Positions 15,249-24,199 of a DNA stretch of 35,552 nt are shown here, piece after piece; position 1 is the first letter of the stretch; each line of letters begins with the position of its first letter. The position numbers and the translations under genes were made by a program. Origin of the DNA: Streptomyces triticisoli (GTDB taxonomy: Bacteria; Actinomycetota; Actinomycetes; Streptomycetales; Streptomycetaceae); NCBI RefSeq assembly GCF_003270085.1, contig NZ_QFDQ01000108.1, positions 1 to 35,552 on the forward strand, in the 5' to 3' direction. Below the pieces are notes generated by a model. That model did no database searches, was not told the DNA's origin, and was given only the letters and a program-made list of their open reading frames with translations.

Positions 15249-15389
15249 CGGCCAGGACGCACGGGAGCACCGGGGTGGTGTCCAGGCCCGTTGTCAGGGG
15301 CAGGCGGGACCAGCGCGCGCACCGGTCGGGGGAGAGCCGCACGCGGCCCGTCCCACGGATCCGGTTGCCGTCGCCGGCCCGTCCGAGCC

Positions 15390-18224
15390 TCAGCCGGTGA
15401 AGCCGACCCGCGCGAGCCGCAGCGGGCCGCGCAGTGCGAGACGGACGTCGCGTACGCCGTCGACGGTGATCGCGGCGGTGAGTGTGGTGTAGTCGTACGG
15501 CCCTGACGTGGGCGTGCTCAAGGTGAGCTCGGCGAGCGAACGGCCGCCGTCGAGGGAGAGTTCGACCGTGCCCTCGCCCGCCACCTCCATGCTCACCCTG
15601 GTCACACCTGCACCGAAGTCGCAGTCTCGGTACAGCAGTTCGCCGGTCCGGCCCGGGGCGGGCGTCACCGCGTCACCCGCCGTCCTCGTCCGGTCGACGA
15701 TCTCGATGCCCGACTGCTCGTCGAAGTCGGCCGCGTTCAGGCCGTGTTCCCGGACCGGGCGCGGCGTGCCCGGCTCGCCGTCGAGGGTGAGGGTCGTACG
15801 GAGGCGGACGTCCTCGCTGGAGGTGCCGACGAGGAGGTCGTACGGGCCCGGCTCCAGCCGCCACCGGCCCCGGGACACGTCCCAGAACTCAAGGGTGGAG
15901 AGCGGGACTTCGAAGGTCAGGTCCGCCTTCTCGCCGGGCGCGAGCCTGATCCTGCGGTGGGCCGCCAGCTCGCGGCGCGGGCGCGGGACCGACGGGGTCA
16001 CGGCGCGGGTGTAGAGCTGGGCGACCTCGTCGGCGGTGACGCTCCCGGTGTTGGTGACCGTGAAGGACACCCGCACCGTGTCCTCGTCGCGCCGGACCGC
16101 CAGGTCGCCGTAGCCGAACGACGTGTACGACAGCCCGTGCCCGAAGGGGAACAGCGGGGTGCCCTCGAAGTACAGGTAGGTCTGGCGGCTGCCGATCACG
16201 TCGTAGTCGAGCAGGTCCGGCAGGTCGGAGTCGTCCTCGTACCAGGTCTGCGGGAGCCGGCCGGCGGGGGAGACGTCGCCGGCCAGCACCCGGGCCAGCG
16301 CGGTGCCCGCCGCCTGGCCGCCGTGCGCGGTCCACAGCACCGCCCGCAGGTGCGCGGGCTCGATCGCGTACGGGTACGCCGAGACCAGCACCAGGGCGGT
16401 GTCGCGGTTCGCGGCGCGGGCGGCGCGCAGCAGCCGCTCCTGGTGTTCCGGCAGCCGCAGGGTCGTACGGTCCTGCGTCTCCCGGCCGCCGATGTGCGGG
16501 TCGTTGCCCGCCACCACCAGCACCACGTCGGCCCGGGCCGCCGCGCGGGCCACCGCCTCCTCGCCGCGCTCGGTCACCACCAGGTCGAAGACCTCGGGGT
16601 CCTCCTCGGCAACCTTCACACCCTCCGCGGCGACACAGACGTGACGACCCGTCCCGAGGTGCCGCAGGAGGTGACCGTCGCCATGGGGTTCGAGGCGGAA
16701 CGTCTCCTGTACGACCCAGCCGCCGGGCTGGTCGGCCGAGGCGCGTACGCAGCCGTCGTCGGCCACCGAGAGGTAGCGGCCGTCCGGGGCGCGCAGGGTG
16801 AGGACACCCTCGCCCCAGTCCACCAACGCCAGTTCGGTGCCGGTGGCGTCGGTGGTGAGCGGGGGCAGGTCCGTGCGGCCGGCCAGCAGGGCGGGGTCCA
16901 ACGCGCCCTCGGCGCCCCGTACCTGGTCGCCCGCCGCGGCGGGCGGTACGTGCAGGAAGGTGCCGTCGGCCGTGCGCAGCCGTATCCGGTCCACGCCCTT
17001 CGCGAACTCGACGCGCTCGGCGCCGAACCGCTCGTATAGGCCCTCCAGCGGTGTGGAGCGGTGCAGCAACGTGCCGCTGTACCAGTCGAGTTTGCACTCG
17101 TCGGCGAGCAGGCCGACCACGGCGATGCGGGTGCCGGGGGCCAGGGGCAGCAGGCCGTCGTTCCTCAGCAGGACGACGGCCTGCTCGGCGGCCTCCTGGG
17201 CGAGCGCGCGGTGCTCCGGGGTGTCGAAGCTCCCGGCCGAGGCGTGCGGGTCGTGGTCCGGGTCGAACTCGCCGAGCCGGAAGCGCACCGAGAGCTGCCG
17301 GCGCACGGCCGTGTCGACGTCGGCCTCGGTCAGCAGGCCCTGCTCCAGGGCGCCCCGCACGCGTGCCACGGTCTTCGTCGGGTCCGTGCCGTGGTCGGTG
17401 AAGCTGTCCACGCCGGCCAGCAGCGCGGCCGCCGTGGCCTCCTCGTGGGTGGCGAAGTAGTGCTCGGAGTCGACCAGGTTGGAGGGCGCGCCCGCGTCCG
17501 AGCAGACCAGCAGGTCCTGGTCGGTCCAGGTGCGCAGGTGCTCGCGCAGGTACGGCGAGACGTGGTTGGGGCGGCCGTTGACCAGGTTGTAGGCGGGCAT
17601 CACCCCGGCCACCGCGCCCGCCTCGACCGCCTCGCGGAAGGCGCGCAGGTCGTACTCGTGCAGGACGCGCGGGCGCACCGAGGACGACGTGGTGTCCCGG
17701 CGGGTCTCGTTGTTGTGGGCCAGCCAGTGCTTGAGCACCGGTGCGGTGCGCCAGTACACCGGATGGTCGCCGCGCAGACCACGCGTGTAGGCGACGGCGA
17801 TCGCCGAGGTCAGCCTCGGGTCCTCGGAGTAGCCCTCCTCGTTGCGGCCCCACAGCGGGTGGCGCAGCAGGTTCACCACCGGAGCCCAGACGTTGAGGCC
17901 CACGCGGTCGTCGCGGGCGCGCATCGCCCGGACCTCCTGGGACACCGCATCGCCGACCCGGCGCACCAGGTCGTCGTTCCAGGTCGCGCCGAGTCCGACG
18001 GCCTGCGGGAACACCGTCGCCGGGCCCATCCACGCCACCCCGTGCAGGGCCTCCTGGCCGGTGCGGAACGCGGCGATGCCCAGCCGCTCCACCGGGGGCG
18101 CGAACTGGTGCAGGAAGGAGACCTTCTCCTCCAGGGTCAGCCGCGCCAGCAGATCGTCGACGCGCTTCGCGAACGGCAGCTGCGGATCGCGGAACGGTGG
18201 CGGGTGAGGCGTGCGTACGGTCAC
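15390..18224 (-). CDS. Cytoplasmic GH3 beta-glucosidase with inserted beta-trefoil segment
   Basis: A 944-residue retaining glycosidase of family GH3, without a signal peptide, expected to remove glucose from imported oligosaccharides. It starts at GTG 18224, eight bases after AAGGGGA. The N-terminal barrel (about 15-310) carries the nucleophile in LLVCSDAG (D243; families usually show SDW). The second domain includes GNDPHIGGRETQDRTTLRLP (E578 as candidate acid/base) and the FPFGHGLSYTSF stretch, then an FnIII-like domain (about 700-800) and a C-terminal beta-sandwich (about 830-944, carbohydrate-module-like). Residues about 411-550 form an insertion with repeated hydrophobic/Gly strands (RLRTADGTFLHV, TLRAPDGRYLSVADDG, LRHLGTGRHVCVAAEG) typical of fascin-like trefoils. 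It is divergent from the ABC operon, with its own LacI operator. Confidence 0.9.
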   Translation of the reverse strand: MTVRTPHPPPFRDPQLPFAKRVDDLLARLTLEEKVSFLHQFAPPVERLGIAAFRTGQEALHGVAWMGPATVFPQAVGLGATWNDDLVRRVGDAVSQEVRAMRARDDRVGLNVWAPVVNLLRHPLWGRNEEGYSEDPRLTSAIAVAYTRGLRGDHPVYWRTAPVLKHWLAHNNETRRDTTSSSVRPRVLHEYDLRAFREAVEAGAVAGVMPAYNLVNGRPNHVSPYLREHLRTWTDQDLLVCSDAGAPSNLVDSEHYFATHEEATAAALLAGVDSFTDHGTDPTKTVARVRGALEQGLLTEADVDTAVRRQLSVRFRLGEFDPDHDPHASAGSFDTPEHRALAQEAAEQAVVLLRNDGLLPLAPGTRIAVVGLLADECKLDWYSGTLLHRSTPLEGLYERFGAERVEFAKGVDRIRLRTADGTFLHVPPAAAGDQVRGAEGALDPALLAGRTDLPPLTTDATGTELALVDWGEGVLTLRAPDGRYLSVADDGCVRASADQPGGWVVQETFRLEPHGDGHLLRHLGTGRHVCVAAEGVKVAEEDPEVFDLVVTERGEEAVARAAARADVVLVVAGNDPHIGGRETQDRTTLRLPEHQERLLRAARAANRDTALVLVSAYPYAIEPAHLRAVLWTAHGGQAAGTALARVLAGDVSPAGRLPQTWYEDDSDLPDLLDYDVIGSRQTYLYFEGTPLFPFGHGLSYTSFGYGDLAVRRDEDTVRVSFTVTNTGSVTADEVAQLYTRAVTPSVPRPRRELAAHRRIRLAPGEKADLTFEVPLSTLEFWDVSRGRWRLEPGPYDLLVGTSSEDVRLRTTLTLDGEPGTPRPVREHGLNAADFDEQSGIEIVDRTRTAGDAVTPAPGRTGELLYRDCDFGAGVTRVSMEVAGEGTVELSLDGGRSLAELTLSTPTSGPYDYTTLTAAITVDGVRDVRLALRGPLRLARVGFTG

Positions 18225-18260
18225 GTCGGGGTCCCCTTGCGATGGAACGGCGAACCTCTT

Positions 18261-18274
18261 TCGAAGCGCTTCGA
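18261..18274. promoter_or_regulatory. LacI-type operator 1, GH3 promoter
   Basis: TCGAAGCGCTTCGA is a perfect 14-bp palindrome with the central CG step typical of LacI-family sites. It lies directly downstream of the GH3 -10 (18275-18280, minus strand), covering the start point, which fits repression. The same 14-mer recurs at 18443 and 30508, with a degenerate copy at 30419. Confidence 0.88.
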
Positions 18275-18303
18275 TGCTCAGTCGGCCCGGGGTCGGGTGT
18301 CAA
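18275..18303 (-). promoter_or_regulatory. GH3 gene promoter
   Basis: On the minus strand a perfect TTGACA (-35, 18303-18298) is followed after 17 bases by TGAGCA (-10, 18280-18275). The -10 is weak, but the placement relative to the operator mirrors the opposite promoter of the ABC operon. Confidence 0.5.
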
Positions 18304-18403
18304 GACACCCCGAGGCAACAACCACGACTTCCGGCCCACTTCCCAGGGCCCGTAGGAGACTCGTCCAGCCCTCCGCACCTCGGAGGAATCTTGGATCCGG
18401 CTC

Positions 18404-18432
18404 TTGTGCGCCCCCTGACGTTCACTTAGCCT
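18404..18432 (+). promoter_or_regulatory. Promoter of the ABC-glycosidase operon
   Basis: TTGTGC (18404-18409), a 17-base spacer and TAGCCT (18427-18432) form a plausible promoter with start near 18439. The LacI operator begins four bases later, so bound repressor would block initiation. Confidence 0.5.
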
Positions 18433-18442
18433 CGCACCAATA

Positions 18443-18456
18443 TCGAAGCGCTTCGA
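18443..18456. promoter_or_regulatory. LacI-type operator 2, ABC operon
   Basis: A second perfect copy of TCGAAGCGCTTCGA lies between the predicted +1 and the GAAGGG ribosome binding site of the solute-binding protein gene. Together with operator 1 it brackets the 287-base divergent control region; the repressor could bridge the two, 182 bases apart. Confidence 0.88.
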
Positions 18457-18511
18457 CTAGGGAAACAAGCCCAGCGCCGGGTGTCCTGGTGCGCCACGAA
18501 GGGTTGACGCA

Positions 18512-20206
18512 ATGACGCCGAACGCCGCCCCCGCCTCCGCCGGCCCCGGCCGGAGAAGCTTCCTCGCCTCCACGGCGGTCGCCGCCGCAGCGGTGGCCGG
18601 AGGCATGCCGCTGCTCACCGCCTGCGGCGACTCCGGCGGCGGCTCGCGCGGCGGCACCACGTCGGGCAAGGACGCCAAGAAGCTGCTGCCGTCCTACGTG
18701 GCGAACAACGTCGTCACGCCCGACATCCCCGCCAGGAACGGCTCCGCCGCCGGCTTCACCCGCAAGCTCGACCTCGCCGGCCTCAAGACCTCGGTGCCGG
18801 AGAGGCTCGGCAAGGGCGGCAGGGTCAGTGTCATGTCGCCGTTCTGGGGCTCCCCGCCCAAGCAGGACAACCCCTACTACCGGGCGATGAACGACGTCGT
18901 CGGCGCCGACGTCGTCTGGCAGAACCAGGACGGCAACACCTACGACCAGAAGCTCGGCGCGGTCCTCGCCTCCAGCAGCATCCCGGACGTCGTGGTGATC
19001 CCCGGCTGGAACATGGGCGGCAAGATACCCAGCGCGATCATCAGCAAGTTCGCCGACCTGGGCCCCTACCTCTCCGGCGACAGGGTCAAGGAGTACCCGA
19101 ACCTCGCGGCGATCCCCACCGACGCCTGGCAGCGCTCCATCTTCGGCGGCAAGCTGCGCGGCCTGCCGATGCCCGCCCCCTACGTGACGAACATCGTGCC
19201 CCTCTACCGCAAGGACCTCTTCGACAAGGAGGGGTACGAAGTCCCGCGCTCGGCCGCCGAGTTCATGGCCCTGGCCAAGGAGATCACCAACGCGAGGGCC
19301 AAGCGGTGGGCCTGCGGCGACATGAAGTGGACCGCGTTCGGCGCCTTCGGTGTGCTCTCCGGCGGCGAGAAGCCGCTCGGCTGGGACCTCGTCGACGGCA
19401 AGCTGGTCAACCGCGTCGAGACCCAGGAGTACCTGGAGGCGCTGGAGTGGACCCGCAAGCTCTTCGCCGCCGGATACGTGCACCCCGACTTCAAGCTGGG
19501 CAAGAGCGCCTCCACCGACCCGGGCCCCAAGTTCGCCGCCGGCGAGTTCCTGATCTACAACAACGACATCTCGCAGTGGTACGGCCGGACCGCCGAACAG
19601 GCCGGCCAGAACCCGGACTTCAAGGTCTCGGGCATGGACGTCTTCGGCCACGACGGCGGCGACCCCACCCTGTGGGCCACCCAGCCCGCCAACATCTTCG
19701 CCTTCGTCAACAAGAAGGCCTCCGAGTCCGTCGTCCGCGACGTACTGGCCCTCGCCAACGTCACCGCCGCCCCGTACGGCACCAAGGAGTACATGCTCAC
19801 CAACTACGGCGTCGAGGGCACCCACTACACCCTCAAGGACGGGGTGCCCGTCAAGAACGACCAGGGCAACAACGAGGTCATCAACGCCTACGTCATGGTC
19901 GCGAGCCCCGCCCCGACCATCGCCCACCCCGACTTCCCCGAGGTCGCCAGGGCCCAGGTCGAGTGGCAGCAGCGGATGGGCGCCTTCACCAGGAAGTCCC
20001 CCTTCTACGGCATGCAGATCACCGAGCCCGCCCGCTGGACCAACCTGTCCAACGACTTCGAGCAGCTGGAGGACGACATCGTCCGCGGCCACAAGAAGAT
20101 CAGCGACATGCAGCAGGCCGTCTCCGACTGGCGGAAGAAGGGCGGCGACCAGCTGCGCGACTGGTACCGGAAGCTCCTCGACGACAACGGCACGGCGGCG
20201 GGCTGA
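18512..20206 (+). CDS. Solute-binding lipoprotein of a sugar ABC transporter (LplA-like)
   Basis: A 564-residue extracellular substrate-binding protein. It starts at ATG 18512 behind GAAGGG. The N-terminus has a Tat signal (GRRSFLAS, Arg 14-15) and a lipobox LTAC with lipidated C38, followed by a Gly/Ser linker. Its large size and stretches such as VSVMSPFWGSPPKQDNPYYRAMND, PDVVVIPGWNMG and KEYMLTNYGVEGTHYTLKDG are typical of the big binding proteins of the CUT1-type oligosaccharide systems (LplA/YtcQ group). As first gene of the operon and next to five glycosidases, it most likely captures xyloglucan oligosaccharides. This is inference from context; the ligand is not readable from sequence. 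Confidence 0.88.
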   Translation: MTPNAAPASAGPGRRSFLASTAVAAAAVAGGMPLLTACGDSGGGSRGGTTSGKDAKKLLPSYVANNVVTPDIPARNGSAAGFTRKLDLAGLKTSVPERLGKGGRVSVMSPFWGSPPKQDNPYYRAMNDVVGADVVWQNQDGNTYDQKLGAVLASSSIPDVVVIPGWNMGGKIPSAIISKFADLGPYLSGDRVKEYPNLAAIPTDAWQRSIFGGKLRGLPMPAPYVTNIVPLYRKDLFDKEGYEVPRSAAEFMALAKEITNARAKRWACGDMKWTAFGAFGVLSGGEKPLGWDLVDGKLVNRVETQEYLEALEWTRKLFAAGYVHPDFKLGKSASTDPGPKFAAGEFLIYNNDISQWYGRTAEQAGQNPDFKVSGMDVFGHDGGDPTLWATQPANIFAFVNKKASESVVRDVLALANVTAAPYGTKEYMLTNYGVEGTHYTLKDGVPVKNDQGNNEVINAYVMVASPAPTIAHPDFPEVARAQVEWQQRMGAFTRKSPFYGMQITEPARWTNLSNDFEQLEDDIVRGHKKISDMQQAVSDWRKKGGDQLRDWYRKLLDDNGTAAG

Positions 20207-20238
20207 CCCGGGCACGGAGGAGGGCAGGGAGAACGGCC

Positions 20239-21273
20239 GTGTCCCACAGCACGGTGCCTCGGAGCAGGACCGAGGCCGACACGACGGCGAAGACCCCGGT
20301 GGCGTCCGGCGGCACCACCGGACCCCGGGACGACAAGCATCGAGGCCGGCTGGGCCTGCGGATCAGGTTCGGACGCGACCGCGTGCTGCTCCTGATGACC
20401 CTCCCGGCGCTCGTCCTCGTCCTGCTCTTCAACTACGTACCGATCCTCGGCAACATCGTCGCCTTCCAGGACTACGACCCCTACATCAGCGACAACGGCG
20501 TCGTCTCCATCCTGCACAGCCCCTGGGTGGGCCTGCGGAACTTCCAGTCGATCTTCGCGGACTCGGCCTTCTGGAACGCCGTGAAGAACACCCTGGTGCT
20601 GTTCTTCCTCCAGCTCGTGCTGTACTTCCCCCTGCCGATCCTGCTCGCGCTGCTCATCAACAGCGTGGTCAGGCCCCGGGTGCGGGCGGTCGCACAGGCC
20701 GTCCTGTACCTGCCGCACTTCTTCTCCTGGGTGCTGGTCATCGCCGTCTTCCAGCAGCTGCTCGGCGGCGCCGGACTGCTCTCCCAACTGCTGCGGCAGC
20801 ACGGCTACGACGGCCTCGACATCATGACCGACCCCAGCACCTTCAAGTTCCTCATCACCGCGCAGAGCGTCTGGAAGGACGCCGGCTGGGGGATCATCGT
20901 CTTCCTCGCCGCGCTCGCCTCGGTGAGCCCGGACCTGTACGAGGCCGCCGCGATGGACGGCGCCGGCCGCCGGCGCCGCATGTGGCACGTCACCCTGCCC
21001 GCGCTGCGCCCGGTGATCGCGCTGCTGCTGGTGCTGCGCGTCGGCGACGCCCTCACCGTCGGCTTCGAACAGATCCTGCTGCAACGCGACGCCGTGGGAC
21101 CGGGGGCCGCCGAGGTCCTCGACACCTTCGTGTGGTGGAACGGCGTACGCAACCAGGACTTCGGCTACGCGGCCGCCGCCGGACTGATCAAGGGCGTGGT
21201 CAGCCTCGGACTGGTCCTCGCCGCGAACAAGGTGGCCCATCTCATGGGCGAGCAGGGGGTGTACAAGAAGTGA
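20239..21273 (+). CDS. ABC sugar transporter permease 1 (LplB-like)
   Basis: A 344-residue membrane permease. It starts at GTG 20239 behind AGGGAG. A hydrophilic 50-residue N-terminus precedes six hydrophobic helices beginning LLLMTLPALVLVLLFNYVPI. The EAA loop reads EAAAMDGAGRRRRMWHVTLPAL, the docking site for an ATPase subunit. The ABGCQ... pattern seen in LplB-type permeases (GNIVAFQDYDP) is present near residue 80. It lies 32 bases after the binding-protein gene and overlaps the next permease, so translation is coupled. Confidence 0.9.
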   Translation: MSHSTVPRSRTEADTTAKTPVASGGTTGPRDDKHRGRLGLRIRFGRDRVLLLMTLPALVLVLLFNYVPILGNIVAFQDYDPYISDNGVVSILHSPWVGLRNFQSIFADSAFWNAVKNTLVLFFLQLVLYFPLPILLALLINSVVRPRVRAVAQAVLYLPHFFSWVLVIAVFQQLLGGAGLLSQLLRQHGYDGLDIMTDPSTFKFLITAQSVWKDAGWGIIVFLAALASVSPDLYEAAAMDGAGRRRRMWHVTLPALRPVIALLLVLRVGDALTVGFEQILLQRDAVGPGAAEVLDTFVWWNGVRNQDFGYAAAAGLIKGVVSLGLVLAANKVAHLMGEQGVYKK

Positions 21274-22205
21274 CCGCCGTGACCGACAGGCCCGTACGGG
21301 AACCCCGCCGGTGGGCCGCCCCGCCCCGGCCGGTGTGGGAGGAGAGACCGACCAGGGCCGGTCTGGCGGGCAAGGGGCTCGTCCTCACGCTGGCCTGCCT
21401 CGCGATCCTCTTCCCGCTGTGGATCGTCGTCGTCACCAGCCTCTCCTCCCGCAAGACCATCGACGAGACCGGCGGCCTGGTCATGGTCCCCGAGGGCATC
21501 ACCTTCATCGCCTACGAGGAGCTGCTCAGCGGCGGCCAGGTCACCCGCGCCGCGATCGTCAGCATCCTGGTCACCCTGGTCGGCACGCTGTTCTCGATGA
21601 CCGTGTCCGTCCTGTGCGCCTACGGCCTGTCCCGCACCGACTCCCTCGGCCACCGCTGGATCCTGATGACCCTGCTGGCGACGATGTTCTTCAGCGCCGG
21701 TCTCATCCCGACCTACCTGCTGGTGCAGACCCTCGGCCTGACCGACACCTACCTCGCGCTGATCCTGCCCAGCGCGGTGAGCGTGTTCAACATCCTCGTG
21801 CTGCGCGGCTTCTTCATGAACATCTCGCCGGAACTGATCGACAGCGCCCGCATCGACGGCGCCGGCGACCTGCGCATCCTGTGGCAGATCGTCATGCCGC
21901 TGTCCCGCGCGGTGCTGGCGGTGATCACGCTGTTCTACGCCGTCGGCTACTGGAGCGCGTGGTTCAACGCGTCGCTGTACCTCAACGACCAGAGCATGCT
22001 GCCGCTGCAGAACGTCATGATCCAGCTCGTGCAAAAGCAGGAGGCGCCGGTGGGGCTCGCCCAGTCCATCAAGACGGGGCAACTGTCGGGACTCGCCGTG
22101 CAGATGGCCGTGATGGTGATGGCGCTGGTGCCGGTCGCGGTGCTGTCTCCCTTCGTCCAGAAGCACTTCAAGAAGGGGATGCTGACGGGAGCGGTGAAGG
22201 GCTGA
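21270..22205 (+). CDS. ABC sugar transporter permease 2 (LplC-like)
   Basis: A 311-residue permease. GTG 21270 overlaps the previous stop (GTGA); GTG 21279 is an alternative. Six hydrophobic helices are visible from VLTLACLAILFPLWIVVVTSL to AVMVMALVPVAVLSPF. The EAA-type loop is DSARIDGAGDLRILWQIVMPLSRAVLAVI. The C-terminus HFKKGMLTGAVKG is the classic ending of LplC/YtcP permeases. No ATP-binding subunit gene follows. As for other Streptomyces sugar importers, the shared MsiK ATPase is the expected partner. Confidence 0.9.
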   Translation: MTAVTDRPVREPRRWAAPPRPVWEERPTRAGLAGKGLVLTLACLAILFPLWIVVVTSLSSRKTIDETGGLVMVPEGITFIAYEELLSGGQVTRAAIVSILVTLVGTLFSMTVSVLCAYGLSRTDSLGHRWILMTLLATMFFSAGLIPTYLLVQTLGLTDTYLALILPSAVSVFNILVLRGFFMNISPELIDSARIDGAGDLRILWQIVMPLSRAVLAVITLFYAVGYWSAWFNASLYLNDQSMLPLQNVMIQLVQKQEAPVGLAQSIKTGQLSGLAVQMAVMVMALVPVAVLSPFVQKHFKKGMLTGAVKG

Positions 22206-22240
22206 GGCCCGAGCCTCATATTCAAGAACCGAGGTATGTC

Positions 22241-24199
22241 ATGAGCATGACACGCAACCGCATTCTCTTCGGCGGCGACTACAACCCCGAGCAGTGGCCC
22301 GAGGAGACCTGGTACGACGACGTACGCCTGATGAAGGACGCCGGCGTCAACTCCGTCACCCTCGGTGTCTTCTCCTGGGCGAAACTCGAACCCCACCCCG
22401 GCGCCCGCGAGTTCGGCTGGCTGGACCGGCTCATGGACCTGATGCACGACCATGGCATCGGCGTCGTCCTCGCCACCCCCACCGCCTCGCCCCCGCCCTG
22501 GATGGGCCGCCTGCACCCCGACACCCTGCCCCGCGACGAGGACGGCCGCACCGAGTGGTGGGGCGGCCGTCAGCACTTCTCGCACTCCAGCGCCACCTAC
22601 CGCCGCTACGCCGCCGCCATCACCGAGGACCTGGCAGCCCGTTACGCCGGCCACCCCGCCCTCACCCTGTGGCACATCAACAACGAGTACTGCACCTACG
22701 ACCACGGCGACGAGGCCGCCGCCTCCTTCCGCCGCTGGCTGCGCGACAAGTACGGCACCCTCGACGCCCTCAACACAGCCTGGGGCACGGCGTTCTGGAG
22801 CCAGGGCTACGACAGCTGGGACGGCATCCTGCCCCCACGCCGCGCCCACTACCTGAAGAACCCCGCCCAGGTACTGGACTTCCGCCGCTTCACCTCCGAC
22901 ATGCTCCTGGAGTGCTTCCTCGCCGAACGCGACATCGTCCGCCGGCACACCCCGCACACCCCGGTGACCACCAACTTCATGCCGCTGTGGTCCGGACAGG
23001 ACGGCTGGCGCTGGGCCGAGGAGGAGGACACCGTCTCCGTCGACCTCTACCCCGACCCGCGCGACCCCCTCGGCGCCCAGTACGGCGCCCTCGTCCAGGA
23101 CCTCACCCGCTCCCAGGCCCGCGGCCCCTGGATGCTCATGGAACAGGCCGCCGGCCCCGTCAACTGGCGCGGCGTCAACCACCCCAAGCCCCGCGGCCTG
23201 GGCCGCCTGTGGTCCCTGCAGGCGGTGGCGCGCGGCGCCGACGCCGTCTGCTACTTCCAGTGGCGCCAGTCCCGGCAGGGCGCGGAAAAGTTCCACTCCG
23301 GGATGGTCGGCCACGCGGGGGAGGAAGGCCGCACGTTCCAGGAGATCAAGCAGATCGGTGCGGAACTGCACACGATCGGCGACGAAGTGGCGGGCACCCA
23401 GGTCCCCGCCGGCATCGCCGTCCTCCACGACTGGCACTCCTGGTGGGCCACCGACCAGGACGGCCGCCCATCCACGCACGTCGACTACCCGGACGTACTG
23501 CGCGCCTGGCACCGCGCCCTCTGGGAGGCCCACCTCACCGCCGACTTCGCCCACCCCGAGCACGACCTCACCGCGTACCGGCTCGTCGTCGTCCCCCAGC
23601 TCTACCTGCTCACCGACACGGCGATCGACAACCTCCTGGCTCACGTCTCCGGGGGCGGCACCCTCGTGTGCGGCTTCCTCACCGGGGTCGCCGACGAGGA
23701 CGACCGCATACGCCCCGGCGGCATGGACGCCCGGCTGCGCGAGCTGTTCGGCATCCGCACGCTGCACGAGTGGTGGCCGCTGGACGCGGGGGAGACCGTC
23801 GAGTGCGGGGGCGGGCTGCGCGGGACGCTGTGGTCGGAGGAGATCGAGGCCGACGGCACCGCCGACGAGACCGTTCCCTACCAGGGCGGTGAGCTCGACG
23901 GACTGCCCGCCGTACTGCGCCGGGGCCGCGCCTGGTACGTTTCCACGCTCCCGGCGCCGGAAGCCCTGCGCCCCCTGCTCGCCCGGATCGCCGCCGGCGC
24001 CGGTGTCCGCCCGGTACTGGACGGACTGCCCGCCGGGGTCGAGGCCGTCCGGCGCGGCGAGCTGCTGTTCCTGCTCAACCACGGGCGTGAGCCGGTGACC
24101 GTCGACGTGCCGGGCCCCCACCGCGACCTGCTCACCGGGGCGACCGTGACCGGACGCATCACGCTCGGACGCCACGGAGCGGCGGTGCTGAAACCATGA
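22241..24199 (+). CDS. GH42 beta-galactosidase
   Basis: A 652-residue cytosolic retaining glycosidase that removes terminal beta-galactose. It starts at ATG 22241 with GAGG six bases upstream. The N-terminal barrel opens ILFGGDYNPEQWPEETW, the GH42 signature. LWHINNEY holds the acid/base E149 and WMLMEQAAG the nucleophile E301. A trimerisation-type domain (about 390-590, LVVVPQLYLLTDTAIDNLL) and a short C-terminal beta domain follow. Length is typical. It lacks a signal peptide, so it acts on imported oligosaccharides. Its stop overlaps the start of the GH95 gene (ATGA). In xyloglucan it would release the beta-1,2-galactose capping xylose side chains; alpha-L-arabinopyranosidase side activity is known in GH42. 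Confidence 0.92.
   Translation: MSMTRNRILFGGDYNPEQWPEETWYDDVRLMKDAGVNSVTLGVFSWAKLEPHPGAREFGWLDRLMDLMHDHGIGVVLATPTASPPPWMGRLHPDTLPRDEDGRTEWWGGRQHFSHSSATYRRYAAAITEDLAARYAGHPALTLWHINNEYCTYDHGDEAAASFRRWLRDKYGTLDALNTAWGTAFWSQGYDSWDGILPPRRAHYLKNPAQVLDFRRFTSDMLLECFLAERDIVRRHTPHTPVTTNFMPLWSGQDGWRWAEEEDTVSVDLYPDPRDPLGAQYGALVQDLTRSQARGPWMLMEQAAGPVNWRGVNHPKPRGLGRLWSLQAVARGADAVCYFQWRQSRQGAEKFHSGMVGHAGEEGRTFQEIKQIGAELHTIGDEVAGTQVPAGIAVLHDWHSWWATDQDGRPSTHVDYPDVLRAWHRALWEAHLTADFAHPEHDLTAYRLVVVPQLYLLTDTAIDNLLAHVSGGGTLVCGFLTGVADEDDRIRPGGMDARLRELFGIRTLHEWWPLDAGETVECGGGLRGTLWSEEIEADGTADETVPYQGGELDGLPAVLRRGRAWYVSTLPAPEALRPLLARIAAGAGVRPVLDGLPAGVEAVRRGELLFLLNHGREPVTVDVPGPHRDLLTGATVTGRITLGRHGAAVLKP

Noticed and set aside
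15249..15389. Possible extra gene or terminator between MFS and GH3
   Set aside because: Neither strand gives a frame with a start and codon bias, and no clear stem-loop stands out.
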